DNA of 64,000 nucleotides from Breviolum minutum Mf 1.05b.01 (taxonomy: Eukaryota > Sar > Dinophyceae > Suessiales > Symbiodiniaceae). The stretch is taken from contig DF239210.1 of NCBI GenBank assembly GCA_000507305.1, forward strand, positions 124,001 through 188,000. The letters run 5' to 3'. The stretch's first letter is position 1; each line of letters begins with the position of its first letter. Shown piece after piece: positions 33,512 through 45,505 of the stretch. Both the position numbers and the translations under genes were made by a program. The notes below the pieces were generated by a model. That model did not search any database. It saw only the letters and a program-made list of their open reading frames with translations, and had not been told where the DNA came from.

Positions 33512-36500
33512 CTATCGCATGGTACGTTTCCGTGTCGTCCGGTCCTTGGTGAAGTCGGGGGCAGCTTCCGCACGAAGTGGTGAGTCGGTGTACAAGGACC
33601 AGTCGCCCCAAGCTGAGCCGGTCAAGCCATCCTGGTAGAACCTGCCATTGTTGCAAGCTGCGTCCGTACTATAGGACCGATTCCCTGTAGATCAACCCTG
33701 CAGATTCTCAGCACACCACACCATGATCTTGATCATTAGTTAAAATTAAAATATATAGTGAAAGTTGGTCGTATTCCGGACCCTTGACCCTAGGCTTCCA
33801 CACATGCCGATGATGGCCATCATTGCCAATCGTCCATTTGCCAGTTCCTTATTTGGTCGAATGTTTAAAGCAAATCACAAGGCCACGTGACAGGCTTTAC
33901 TTCGAGGACATGCGGATACTTGTATCTGCTTGGTGCTCAACCCCCACCTTGTTGCTGATTTGCTCGTCATTTAGTAGGAGAATGGTTATTAATCGTTCAT
34001 TTGCATATCACTGAACACAGCCCAAACACATATGTGTACAGATTGTATATGTCATTGCTGCGTAACTAAGGGAAAAATATACACCCCTAAGAATCCAGAC
34101 CCCTCCCTAGAGTAGGATTGATGGTCTAAATCCCATCCCCAAAACAGGATTGCAGAGATATAATCCCTTTCTTAGGACATATCTGGATCCTTAGGGTATA
34201 CTCCCCTGAAAACTAAAATGTCCCCTGAAAATCAATGGTTGGAAAATGTATTCCCTACAATAATCGTCCCTTTTTAGGGGGACATGTTAGTTTTCGGGGG
34301 TATAAACAAACCCCTTCCCCATTGAAATCCAGATGCTGCGTTCAACTTCTTCTTCTTCGCCTCAGGATCCGCGGAGGTCAAGACCTTAAGAGGAAAACCA
34401 GGTCCGCGACGATGGCTGCTGGGGAAATTGATGAGTGGTCACTGCACGGGTATTGCTAGATAGCAAATCATAGCAATCATAAGAAATGGTAAATATACTT
34501 CGATACATATATAATCAAAGTCAGTACATATTGAGATATCGTAAACAATGTTGACAATGACGCGGACTCATGAATGAAAATAACATGAGGCTTCTTGTGC
34601 TGAGCTACCAAATGCCTTTCGGTTGGTGTCTTGACGTTGGATTCTACAACAGAACGAGTGGAAAGATTCTGGAAGTCATTCTCCATTTGTCAGACTTGAT
34701 TGCAGTAACTGAAGTTGACCTTCCAACAACAAAACTCTGACTGTAAACTTCTTGCATAGGATCTGTTCATATCCAGGTTTCCAATGCATTCAAGAGCCAT
34801 CCAAAGAGGGGTTTTTTAGAACACTTAAATTTATTACCTCCAGGTTGAGGAGACATCAAAAATGCCCTTTTGGAGCTGCGCGCAGTGAATCTGGGCAAAC
34901 GGCACCACATCAGCAACTTCCAGTACCGAAACAGCATTCAATCCTATAAGGTCTGTCCCTCGATGAAAAATGGCCTGCAAACGTTGTTAAGATCATCCTG
35001 TCATGCTTAATCCAGATCTGGGGCTCTGCACATACCATCCAAAGTCACCAGGTTTGCCGCTAGCAATGTCTGAGCCTCAAACGTGATTTTTGTTTAGTCG
35101 TTGTGATACGTCCAGCTTGAAGGTCAATCGCGTGGAAGCAATACCGAAATACCGATATTATATGTATATACATGGTAAGTACGTAAGCATATTACTATAT
35201 ATTGTCCATGCCTCATCTACTCCAGAAGCCAACAAGTAAGTACACTCCCAACAAACAACCTGGCACCAAATCGTTTCCAGCCATTCTGGTAAGTACCACG
35301 GTAGGTTTTCCAAAGCAATGAATATAATAGAATTGACTATTATATTCAATCAAATCCTTGCCAACACACAATTACAAACCAAAATTCTCTTCCACTGGCA
35401 AGACGTGGATCACATATTTCTACTTTTAATCAAACCCCCCGCCCTCAAACATACATCCCATGCACCTGGGCCACGGGAGACCTCGCACCATCCCATGTAG
35501 AGCAAGATCTGAGTCCATCCACCAGGAGGCACCTTCCAAAACTCAATTTTGGTTTGATGGATTCCAGTGGTACAATGTGTCAGGACCCATATCAGGTTTT
35601 AGATAGATTCATATGAGATTCATGTATTCGCACAGACAAGCAGTAAAGTTTGAAAGTGTTTGATTCATATACGTATATATATAGAGAGAGAGAAAGAGCT
35701 TTCAATTTCATGACATGTTCTCCATTCTATCTAGGTGGTTGCTTCCTGTGAACCATCTGAGCCCTACAGGTATCATTCACCGAGTACGGGGGCGACTGGG
35801 TGTCCCAAATGATACAAACATGTAAACAAATCACCACCTAGAAAACTCATTGTGGGTAGGGGGCATGACCATACCCCAATTGTGCTATAGGCCATAGGCA
35901 TAAAAAAAAACACATTAAAAAATAAACAGGTGTGTAGAGATCATGGCTTAAACCAAACTTGCGTGTAACCCAGTGAATGCAAAACGACCATGGTTCTCAA
36001 ATACTTGGAACCAGTTTTGAGTACATCATCTACTAAGTATCCAGCTATTTCCAAGAGACATGTTGATGCAAAGACGAAGATGCTTCTTGTAGCATCACTC
36101 ATTTATGACTGATTATTATTCCTTCCTGGGATAGATAAATAGGTGCTCAGCATACTGCAGAACATGTAGTGACTCGTGGACCTATGGGCTGGTGGTGCAG
36201 CTATGGAAGTATTGGCATCCATGATCCATTGAAACACATCGCGCACTTCTAAGATATATACATCATATAAACCAACATCGGTAGAATTTGTTTGCTGCAT
36301 CATATCTAATGCTCCTTGATGTTTTCCAATCACAGTTCGCATCACAACTACCAACCATTCAACCTTGGAGATAGCTGCCAAGCCGTTTGGCACATCGGCA
36401 AACTTCAGCCCAGCAGAAGGGGACAGGTAGCCTCTAACATGGCAATGTGCGGGTAGGACGAATCCCAAACACTTGGATTACCTGGAATATTCACCTGAAG

Positions 36501-39500
36501 GCAGGAATAATACACTATACAAATCCACCTTTTGGGGTGATGTCACATAAAAAGTCAATATGATTTGGATAAAAACAAGAATCAGAAGTGAACTAGAACA
36601 AGTTTGACAATGGTGTAATTTGATCTCGTCTAAAAAGTGCAAGGTTGATTATTTTTCTCCATCAAGCAGCTAAGCAGGTGTATATATATAAACAATTATT
36701 TCTTTGTGCCTAGGGTGAAAAGAACTTGCACTGAAATGTCCCTTGTTTCGAACATGTTGGCGTCAACTGTCACCATAGACAGTGAGTGAGTTCAATGTCC
36801 CAAATCGAATCAACTGTGAGTCCATCATGCGCTCAGTAGTCAGAAACCACTTCAAAGAGGAAATGGATATCGTTGGACATCTCTCCATATGTTGAAAGGA
36901 GAGCTTTCAAATCTTTCAGGTGCAAGTTGTAGGGCATTGGAGTGGGGGGCATGGTATAACAGCTCTGCATAATGGGTAGAGGGGGGTCGGGCAAGCCAGC
37001 GGGTTTTCACCATTTATTACTGTACTACTCCACGACTCAAAGCTCGCCAATAAAGCAGCCACCAATCCTCTAAAAGTAGAACCATGAACCAAACCCCGCA
37101 AAGCAAAGGTGGACCAAAACTAGAAAATTGTGATAGTGGAGTACGAAGCTGCCGCAAAATTCTGAGAAAAATGTAGTCAACATTGGAACTGCAGTCTATT
37201 CTAGGTGCTTCAGTACCCATTGATAGCAGGGAATCTTGTCGGCTTGGCCACACAGCATGCCAAAGCCTGGAAATTTGCCAGCAATCTCAGGGGTAATGTA
37301 GCCTCAAGACGAATGGTAAACATCAACATCAGTTGTGATACGAGATACCAAATATTGGCATTATAGTGGATATGATGTCTACTGTTCGGTGTAGATTTGG
37401 AGTGAACCATTGACACCCAAATGGATATTCATGGAACAAATGTAATATATAAAAGGATACCTTATGTATGTAACCATAACACATATATCTGTGCATAATT
37501 TTCAATTCCAATCCCATGATCTTGAAACAAACAAACAAACAAACAAACAAACAAACAAACAAACAAACTAAGTAACTAACTAACTAACAAACAAACAACC
37601 AAACAAACAAACAAAAAACTCCTCTTCTGCTTGATTCCGTTGCCAAGAACACCTATCTGTTGGTTGCAATCTGGTCACAGGGTTAATTCAAGTTGTTGAG
37701 TTGCAACAAAAGAAATCCAATGGATCTTCTGATCCAAGAAGTGCATGTAATACGGCTACAGTGATCCACGTTTTTGGGGACGCATAAATATTATACATAT
37801 GGTGGTGGTTTCTATATATTCAATTAGTGGCTTTCTGCATCAGCGAATCAAGCCAACATGTTTATAGAGTTGTTGTATTTCAATGTCAACATGTCGTGCA
37901 TCTAACAAAAAAATTGCCGGATTTTCATCACACAACCCATTGGGACAGTACCTGTGATCTTTGGCAAGTGAGCAGTGTTTCAAAAGAATTTCTTACCTTG
38001 CATTATACTGGTTGGTTACTAGGGATCCTTCCAATGGTTGTAAAATCCCCATATAACTTGGTAGGATTTCATCCCCTATATAAACTACTCCCAGCGGGCT
38101 TTTTGGTCACTGCTCAAGTAGACTCTGCCAAGTGACCCATGGTGGCCAACATGGCAATGCGACCATGTTTCAACTCTACCGACCGCCTGTCATCAGCCAA
38201 TGGTTGGTTGGTTGGTTGGTTGGTTGCTTGGTTAATAGAATTATCCGCTTATATCTTGGGCTCCAAGTCGCTTGCACAAGGAGATAAAGGCGCTAACAAA
38301 AGATGTACATCTTGAACTTCTTTCAGGAAAACTTTGGATTCCCACATCATGAACAAGTAGGGAACAATTAGGCAATGTAGGGAACAAGTCATATCCCCAA
38401 ATTGATGTCAAGTTGAAATCAATAGATGAGCACATTGAATTACCTTTGACTTCGTGTCACTTGTCGTTCTATGAAGAAACCCGCTTCAGATCCAAAGACG
38501 TTTCACTGTGACCTAGAAACATCTGGGTGAATCACAAACTTCACCAAGACGCAACTCATGAATTACTGCATACCCGTCTTCTGACGCGAGTATAGCCTGG
38601 TAGCTGAACCAGAATCTTGGTTGAGAAGATTCGGGATTATGCGTTTATGAAGTCCTGCTTGAGTTCCTATACTTCCTGTTTACTCAGTCAGTCTTTCAGC
38701 CAGTGAGCTGGTGAGCTAGTTGGTGAGCAAACGGGTTATTTGCTCAGCTAGTTTGTTGCTTGCTTGGTGTGTCAGTGTATGCTGGATGAACGCTTGTAGT
38801 ATTTTGTTACGTCGTAGCATTTTGCTTTTCATTTCAGTGATAAATCATAATGATCATAATGCCTCCAAGGGGGAAATAGGTTAATACTCTTTACAGTGCG
38901 CAACCTACTGTTACTATGTTTGTTGGACAATCTTGATCTCACCAATACCACTGATACAACAAAAGGAGAAGAACATATATATAATATATATATATATAGT
39001 CATTATCCTTGGCGCCGTTCCTTCGGCACCTTCCTGTTGAAACTTCCAATTATCGGGATCAAGAACCAGCACCAAAAACATCCACAAAATTTCAATCTTA
39101 CAGCTTCAATTACGTCAACCTGGAGTTTGTGTACCAATACCTATCATCACATATCACCAAATCATCTATTTAAGCAACCACCTTGTTACATCATCAACCT
39201 TTACTTTCCCTGAAACTGAAATAGCCCCTGCAAATTGGTGCTTGGAAGACTACTTTCCTTTTGGGGCCCGGCCCATTTTCAGGAGCTATGTTACTTTCAA
39301 GCAGGGCATAGATGTTCAAATCCCATGGCCATCCCACGGCGCTCTTCTCCCCCACGGTCCCGCCTTCGCTTGAAGGTTTCAACATCGCCATCTTTGGCCA
39401 AACCTGCTGGATCCCAATAGCCCACTGGCGCTTGAACGCCAAGCTCCTACGGTCCCGTTGGAGGAGTTGTGTATGGAAACTTTGCTGCCTGGCTTGATAG

Positions 39501-42005
39501 GATAGCATATTTGATACTTATTTGCTCTTGATGGAAGAAATCCTGCACCCCCTGGGATGTAAAACATCCTGTAAATCAGGGAATATTTGCCACATCAACT
39601 GGTGCAGGATTTCTTCCATCAACCGTATCTTAGCATATGATAGCTGATAGCTGTTTGCGCTTGATTGACGTTTGTTTATTTGCCACATACCAAGGACATG
39701 TGACAATTCTTGGATGACTATGGGGGACTTGCAGAAGCTTGAAGAGTCAACTAATGCGAAAAGGTCAAACGTTTGGGATGTTCTGTTCCCTCAACCTCGT
39801 GGTGAAACATCTTCAATGTCGTATCAAACAACACTGCCTCAATTGAATTCAGCGTTCTGGTGGACTCTCTAATTCTAACTGTTCTTCCCATCTACTATTA
39901 TGTAGAACAAGAACCGTAACATTCTGTATGTGATAACGGTTAACTTGTTGTAAGGTGATAAAAAATACGCAGCTGCGAAGTCTAAATCAGGTAGATTCCC
40001 TGGATCACCTTCTGAAGTCGTTTCTGTTGCATTCCTTTGATACCCTACTTGAATCAAACGTGTGGATTTATAATTCAGCAGGTCAGGAGGTGGCACTTTG
40101 CAAGGGAACTCTTATTTCATCATTGGAACGATGATGTGTTTCCAAAGAAGTTGATTGTCTGCTGACTTCAGCAAGCAGCTCTATCAACAGGTACATGTTT
40201 CACAACAACCCTATTGCATCTTCACAAGTAGTTCCTCCTATATATATATATACTACAATGGTCTGGTCTTCATAGGTAGCACCACTAAAGCTGACATTTC
40301 CCAACATCATCCAGTCCTGCTCAAAGGCTTGAAGAGCTGTAATGGAGGACTTGCTGGCACCCACCTGGTCGAAAAGGCAAACTGCCGGCAATTCCCCGTT
40401 TGAATGCATTTGAAGCCCAACTCGAAGTGAACAAATTCAGAATCAAGAAATTGTGAAGATCATGGAGTGTTGAACATTTACGGTGTCTCACTACCAAAAC
40501 GTAATTCATCTTCAATTTCAAACATCATTAACATAACCATCAACCAACCAACCAACCAATCTGAAAAACTCGCCAGCAACATCCTTCCCCACCAAGCACA
40601 AAAGTGAAAGTCACAAGAAACATGTTTGATAATTGTTTTTGTTAACCCCTATAAAATTGAGTTATAACCCTATAATCCTATACTTCTAACTGGTTTCTTG
40701 GGCACTTTCCACCCTCGGCACCTTGCGACCCTGACTAACCAACAGCGCTGCAGAACAGACCGCAGCTCCAGCGACCGAGGCGGCACCCAAACCGGACGTG
40801 GCAGCCTGTTTTTTTTCGGGCAAACACCGAGGTGCGTTTGTAAATCAAGGAGAGCTTGGCTTTAAACTTGAGGGAACCAGTTACATAGTTTGGGAATGTT
40901 TGGGACCACAGGTTTTTTGCTTCCAACATTTTTTGGGAAGATGTTTTCTGGAACTTTTTGAGTGCCTTTTTGGTAACTTTTTGGGTCAATCATTGTGAGC
41001 TACAGCCACAGCACAGGGGAGATCTGGGGGAGGAGAGAAGTACCCCTTGGATGATTTAGTTGGCAGATTTGAAAACATGTGCGGATGATGGCTGGGATGA
41101 TGAAGATCCCGATCCGTCCGAGAATGGTGACAAAAGCTACTTTTGGGGGTTCCACTTAAAACAAGTTGGTCACCCTCCCTGAAACGAAGAGCGAAAGGCA
41201 AAGGGACAAAATCTGAAAAGGATGTATCTTCCAAGCATCAATCTAAGTGTTGTTTTTGTTGTTAGTTTCAAGTACCTTTCTGCTTCAATAAAGGGTGCCA
41301 TTAGAAAGAAACATTCGAATGTGATCATGCAACCATATCGTTGGAAATAAAACGATTGAACAAATGTGGCCAAATAAATGGACGAAAACACAATGTGAGA
41401 TTTCTGGAAAGCATATACATGTTGGCATGATTGATACAGCCAAGGGCAAGGTTAGACTCAATTGACAGTGCATTTTGAATGCATAGACCGACCATTGAAA
41501 ACACTTGCTATGGTCATACTATGATGTGGTGTAAATGAAACGGATCTAGTGTTTTCTTGTTAAACTCGTCGTGGACCAAAATGATGTTGGACTTGAAAGA
41601 ATGATATCTACCATAAAACATTATGAATGTGTGACTTGAAAATACGTGTGTATAGTAATATGTATATTATATTATATTTCATATTTGCAAACTGCATTCT
41701 TTCCTAAGAATTCAAGCAAAAACAGAAATCATGCTGACATCATGAACTTGCTTGATGCCCTTAACACCAATATGTTCCAAGATATTGGTAAATATACATG
41801 TTCTCACTTCAATCATTGGCAACCTCACCCCGGGCCCCGCCTGTGCAGAGCTTGCAGTAGCCCTTGCTCCTCGCAGGGTACGGCTGGAACGTTCCACTTT
41901 GGCGTTGGGTGTCACGAAGCTGGTGCCAAGGGCTGCCAAACCCACAGCCCCTAGGGCAACTTGAGCCTCAGTCACTGTTTGGGTTTCAGGGGTGTGAGAA
42001 GTCAT
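33512..42005 (-). CDS. Light-harvesting chlorophyll a-c binding protein, intron-rich single-unit gene
   Basis: Exons in 5' to 3' order on the minus strand: about 41830-42005 (targeting region), uncertain small exons between 40.8 and 39.9 kb, then 39364-39446 (ELGVQAPVGYWDPAG), 38137-38186 (VELKHGRIAMLATM, helix 1 with the chlorophyll-ligand Glu and Arg), 37267-37302 (36 nt, YITPEIAGKFP), 36364-36431 (GLKFADVPNGLAAISK), about 35450-35532 (GGWTQILLYMGWCEV, helix 2), 34337 to about 34430 (TSADPEAKKKKLNA), 33804-33847 (ELANGRLAMMAIIGM, helix 3) and 33512-33644 (FYQDGLTGSAWGDW, stop TAG). Phases agree exactly from 39446 through 36364 and from 34337 to the stop; the junction between helix 2 and 34430 is unresolved. 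Donors after 39364, 37267 and 34337 are GC. The product is a plastid thylakoid antenna protein of the three-helix LHC family. Confidence 0.85.
34086..34195. mobile_element. Family F inverted-repeat element in an LHC intron
   Basis: Ends CCTAAGAATCCAGA and TCTGGATCCTTAGG are inverted repeats with one mismatch. It is about 80% identical by eye to 62498-62611, along the whole length. It sits inside intron 33848-34336, directly beside a family C element. Confidence 0.85.
34197..34304. mobile_element. Family C inverted-repeat element in an LHC intron
   Basis: The left end (TATACTCCCCTGAAAACTAA) pairs with the right end (GTTAGTTTTCGGGGGTATA). It starts one or two bases after the family F element, so two different elements fill about 220 bp of the 489-bp intron. 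Confidence 0.8.
37527..37616. repeat. AAAC tetranucleotide microsatellite
   Basis: A pure AAAC run (to about 37568) is followed by AACT and AAAC variants. It lies in intron 37303-38136 of the light-harvesting gene. Confidence 0.9.
38004..38120. repeat. Family I dispersed repeat, copy 2, in an LHC intron
   Basis: It matches 22364-22465 (GGTTGGTTACTAGGGATCC, CTTGGTAGGATTTCATC, TTTTGGTCACTGCTC). It lies in intron 37303-38136, close to the upstream exon. Confidence 0.65.
39204..39306. mobile_element. Family C inverted-repeat element in an LHC intron
   Basis: Left end CTTTCCCTGAAACTGAAATA and right end AGCTATGTTACTTTCAAGCA are imperfect inverted repeats. The interior phrase TGGAAGACTACTTTCCTTTT is shared with the copies at 53.6 and 57.6 kb. 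It lies in intron 38187-39363. Confidence 0.8.
39528..39622. mobile_element. Family B inverted-repeat element in an LHC intron, intact
   Basis: The 22-bp arms at 39528-39549 (TTGATGGAAGAAATCCTGCA...) and 39601-39622 are perfect inverted complements. The 95-bp element lies in the intron just upstream of exon 39364-39446. Confidence 0.85.
41169..41277. mobile_element. Family C element, diverged
   Basis: It begins TCACCCTCCCTGAAACGAAG and ends TTGTTAGTTTCAAGTACC, with ATCTTCCAAGCATC inside. It lies between the targeting exon and the next candidate exon of the light-harvesting gene. Confidence 0.55.
41830..42005 (-). CDS. Candidate plastid-targeting exon of the light-harvesting gene
   Basis: The frame from an ATG at 42005 reads through VALGAVGLAALGTSFVTP, a hydrophobic stretch, then a Ser/Arg/Ala-rich part (VERSSRTLRGARATASSAQ). 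This is the composition expected of a dinoflagellate bipartite plastid-targeting presequence (signal peptide plus transit peptide). The ATG is not proven: an acceptor-like CTGTGGGTTTGGCAG lies inside the frame, so the true start could be further right. A second hydrophobic stretch (GLGAASVAGAAVCSAALLV) lies near 40.73-40.80 kb and may also belong to the presequence. Confidence 0.6.
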
Positions 42006-42059
42006 AAGATTGCATACTCTACGTAGAGATGTGTATATATATATATATATACATATTTA

Positions 42060-42906
42060 TCTATATCTCATAACTTGGCAATGCTGCATAAACTACTTTG
42101 GGAGTACAGGTTTGGGAAGAAAACAAGAGTAGTCAAATCATATGTCATCATCGTTTTTTTGGGAGTCAATAAATTTGAGCCGCACTCATCTCTCCATGAT
42201 TCTTGCTAGGTCGGCCAAATGGTGTTGAAGCATTCATAGTTACATGGAGGGGGCGGCATGTTTGGAAGGGTCACTCGAAATATGGATGTTTGGCAGTGTA
42301 AAATTGATGGAATTGATTGATGTAAGGGACATGGAAACAATGATGAAGAACTATGGAACACCGGATTAAGAAGTGACTGCGTTTGAATCTTTTGTTCAAC
42401 TTTCCAACTCATGTTTCGGATAAGTTACTATTAACAAGTAAAAAGACAGGTATTGGAATGCGGTGCGACAGCTACGGGCAAATTCGAGAGATGTACTAAA
42501 ACCTAGAAGTGAAGATACAGTACCAAATGAAGGATGGACTTTGATCGTTTTGGGATCATCTTTTCTTGACCCAAGGATTATCTTTTCTTGACCCAAGGAT
42601 TGCATCGAATGGGACGTTGGAGGGTGTCCATGGGTCTCTCTGAAGAAAAAACATCCCCGGAACTTGCCCCAGAACCAACGTGTTTCACTATGAAGGCACC
42701 AGAATTTAGGATCATGATTTTCAGAAACACACCTTTCTATCCATCCTCCCATCATCCTGAAAGTGAGGAATAGCCAAAACTATAGAGAAGGAAACTAGTC
42801 TTGCAGCGACCTACATCGTATTCTACGTCCATGACTATTCGACGAAGGGGACACATAACATCAGATCAATGGGTGATTCAGAGTCATGTCGCTGTTATTG
42901 ATGTGC

Positions 42907-42962
<56 letters not shown>

Positions 42963-43013
42963 GCTGTTGTTGTTGTTGTTGTTGTTGTTGTTGTGTTGTT
43001 GTTGCTGTTGTTC

Positions 43014-43101
<88 letters not shown>

Positions 43102-45500
43102 GCAGCTGCTGTTGTTGCTATTCTGTTGCTGTGGTTGTGATGCCTCTCATGCTGCCACCACTAGGTAACCCCACTGTCTTGCTGGAGGATGCCATTCCTC
43201 AGAAGCCATGTCATTCAAAAAGCAAAGAGTAGAGGTGCAAATTGGTACAGAACCTCTGACGTTTAACAAACTTCGAAAATTCAGAAATAAGTAATAAGCA
43301 ATATGGGAAATAAGGAGGATGTCATACATACACCACCTATTGGGGTGATGTCACCCGACATGAATGGTCATACTTCAGTGTGAAAATGGGTCCTTCCAAA
43401 ACCGTCCATTCCTCGATTCACAGTTCCTTTTCCACTGAACCATGATTGGATAAAGGGTAGATCTTCAACATGACCCACCTGCCCGTTCCTAGCAAAATAT
43501 GGTAGAGTTCAACAACCTCGCAGAATGGCCTGAGAAACGCCGCTTGAAGACTACTTGAATCTTTTGAAGTAACAAAGACAAAGGTGAATGAACATCGATC
43601 GTTAGTACTAGTTGAAAGTCAATTCAGCAACAAAAGACATTGATAGTCACAGGATCCACATCATCAACAATCATCAACCCGAATACATAAATTGAAGCCA
43701 CCAGCTGTTTCCCAAAAACACGTCCCTCCTTCCCTTTTCAACCAACTTTTGTCCCATCATCCCACCAAGATATTATCACACCTAAACTGGAACTATTGTC
43801 CGTATAAGAACCTTCTAAGGGCTCCATGTCCCTTATATCGGCCCAACAATATCACTGAAAGATCACAGTAAACATCTCCCTTTGAAACGGTACTTCAAAT
43901 CTACCGGTGGATACCAAGCATCTTGACACCAAAATCGCACAGTCTGTCGACTCAAAGTGGGTCGCGATTTGAGTTGACCGTGCCGGTGGCGGGGCCCCTT
44001 TCTACCCTCCACAGCTGTTGAAATGATGCCACGGAGAAGCGCGCATTTACATGTGTTGTATGGACCATGGACCATGGATTCGTAAAATGTATGTAATCTG
44101 GCCAAATTACAATACTTCACCAACCTAGATTTGCCTTGAAATAAGTGGATTGCCCTCACTAAACCACCATTTGGGGTGAGGTGGTGTGAGGTCGCTATAA
44201 TTTGACCAGATGTAATATAAATATTGTCGCCACCTTAGAAGGTAGATAGGGAAAGCTCCGTTTTTGATGGACCCTTACTAGACTACCTTTTTCATCTTGG
44301 TGTTTAGGTCACGTTCATTGCAAGGTGCAAAAAGAAACCAGAACTGTCGTCAAATAAGAACAAACAACACATGCAACAGAAAATAAAAGGGTTTTGCAAG
44401 AGGTCTCTGAGTGACAGGTTCGCACCATAACTTTGAGAATGGAAAGTAAACATCTACCAAAACCCCTTACTAGTGAAAGAGAGGACAGCGCCCTGCGGAC
44501 CCCTATTTTCCATAATTAATATATTAATATAGGTATGAGAAGACTTGGAAAACCATGGCGTGGTTTATTATATTGGTAGATACTCTTGTGGGAATACTGA
44601 AAACTATCTACAGTAGGGAGCACATCCAGATCGGTCTGATTGTTGCTAATTAGAAAGCGTGATGATCTAGGTAATGTTGCTAAATCCTGATTATTGACGA
44701 GGGTCCGCCCCGTACAGCGATGCTTTCTGTAGAGAAATAGGACTCGTCATTTTTGCAAGGACCCCACACGTCAATAAAATCTAACTAGTGTGGATCAACG
44801 ATGTGGAACGGTCATCCCTAAGGATTTGGCTACAACATAGTCAAATCCCGCCAATAAACAAAACTGCCTCAGCGTGTTTTTGGAGTAACATAGGCCAAAG
44901 GCGACATTGCCAATCATTCCTAGCTTTGATACTTCCTGATGTAAGCATGTTCAACTATTTGTGGCCTCCAGTGGTATGTAAGAAAGTAGTTCAGATCATG
45001 ACATAATGTCCACTATCAACTAGGCTGAACCTCTGCAAAAGGTACGCAAATATGGGAGATGTTCACCAGTCCAAAAAAAAACAGCCATGTCCAGTTCAGC
45101 AGTTGTATTGAGTTCACCTCTTGTGGATATGATTTTGTCTCAGATTCCCAGCCAAGAGCTTTATACTTGGGTGATGTTAGATACAAGGTTCATCTCTAAG
45201 ATATACTTCGCAGGAGGTCCATCATCAAATCATACATGTTGCACATGTAAATATCTCTAACTAAGAAGTGTTGAGCTCATTTTATTGAATTCCTCGGTTC
45301 CACCACGTTGAACCACATGCACATGAAATCAGTTCTACAAAAATATGAACAACAGCTCTGCAGTCACAGTCACCATATATATGTATACATATTCATTGCA
45401 TCAACCTGGTCATACTGTCCATAGTAAGTTAATTTAACATAGAGAGTGACATATACATATACATATATATATATACATATATATGCACACGCCCCCTTAT
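42060..45500. other. Gap between the LHC gene and the acidic-protein gene
   Basis: It holds the GTT microsatellite at 42908-43101. A minus-strand open frame lies near 43.87-44.05 kb (VRFWCQDAWYPPVDLKYRF) and has competing frames. No gene is called. The true 5' end of the light-harvesting gene could lie here. Confidence 0.5.
42908..43101. repeat. GTT trinucleotide microsatellite
   Basis: A GTT run with a few GCT interruptions and a frame slip near 42994 (TGTGTTGTT). Its Cys, Val and Leu translations are artefacts. Confidence 0.95.
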
Positions 45501-45505
45501 CAACC

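Noticed and set aside
33801-33847. Reading 33.5-33.9 kb as the junction of two polyprotein units
   Set aside because: The order helix 3 then DGLTGSAWGDW first suggested a polyprotein, but the frame ends in a stop at 33512 and upstream exons give only one unit, so a single-unit gene is simpler.
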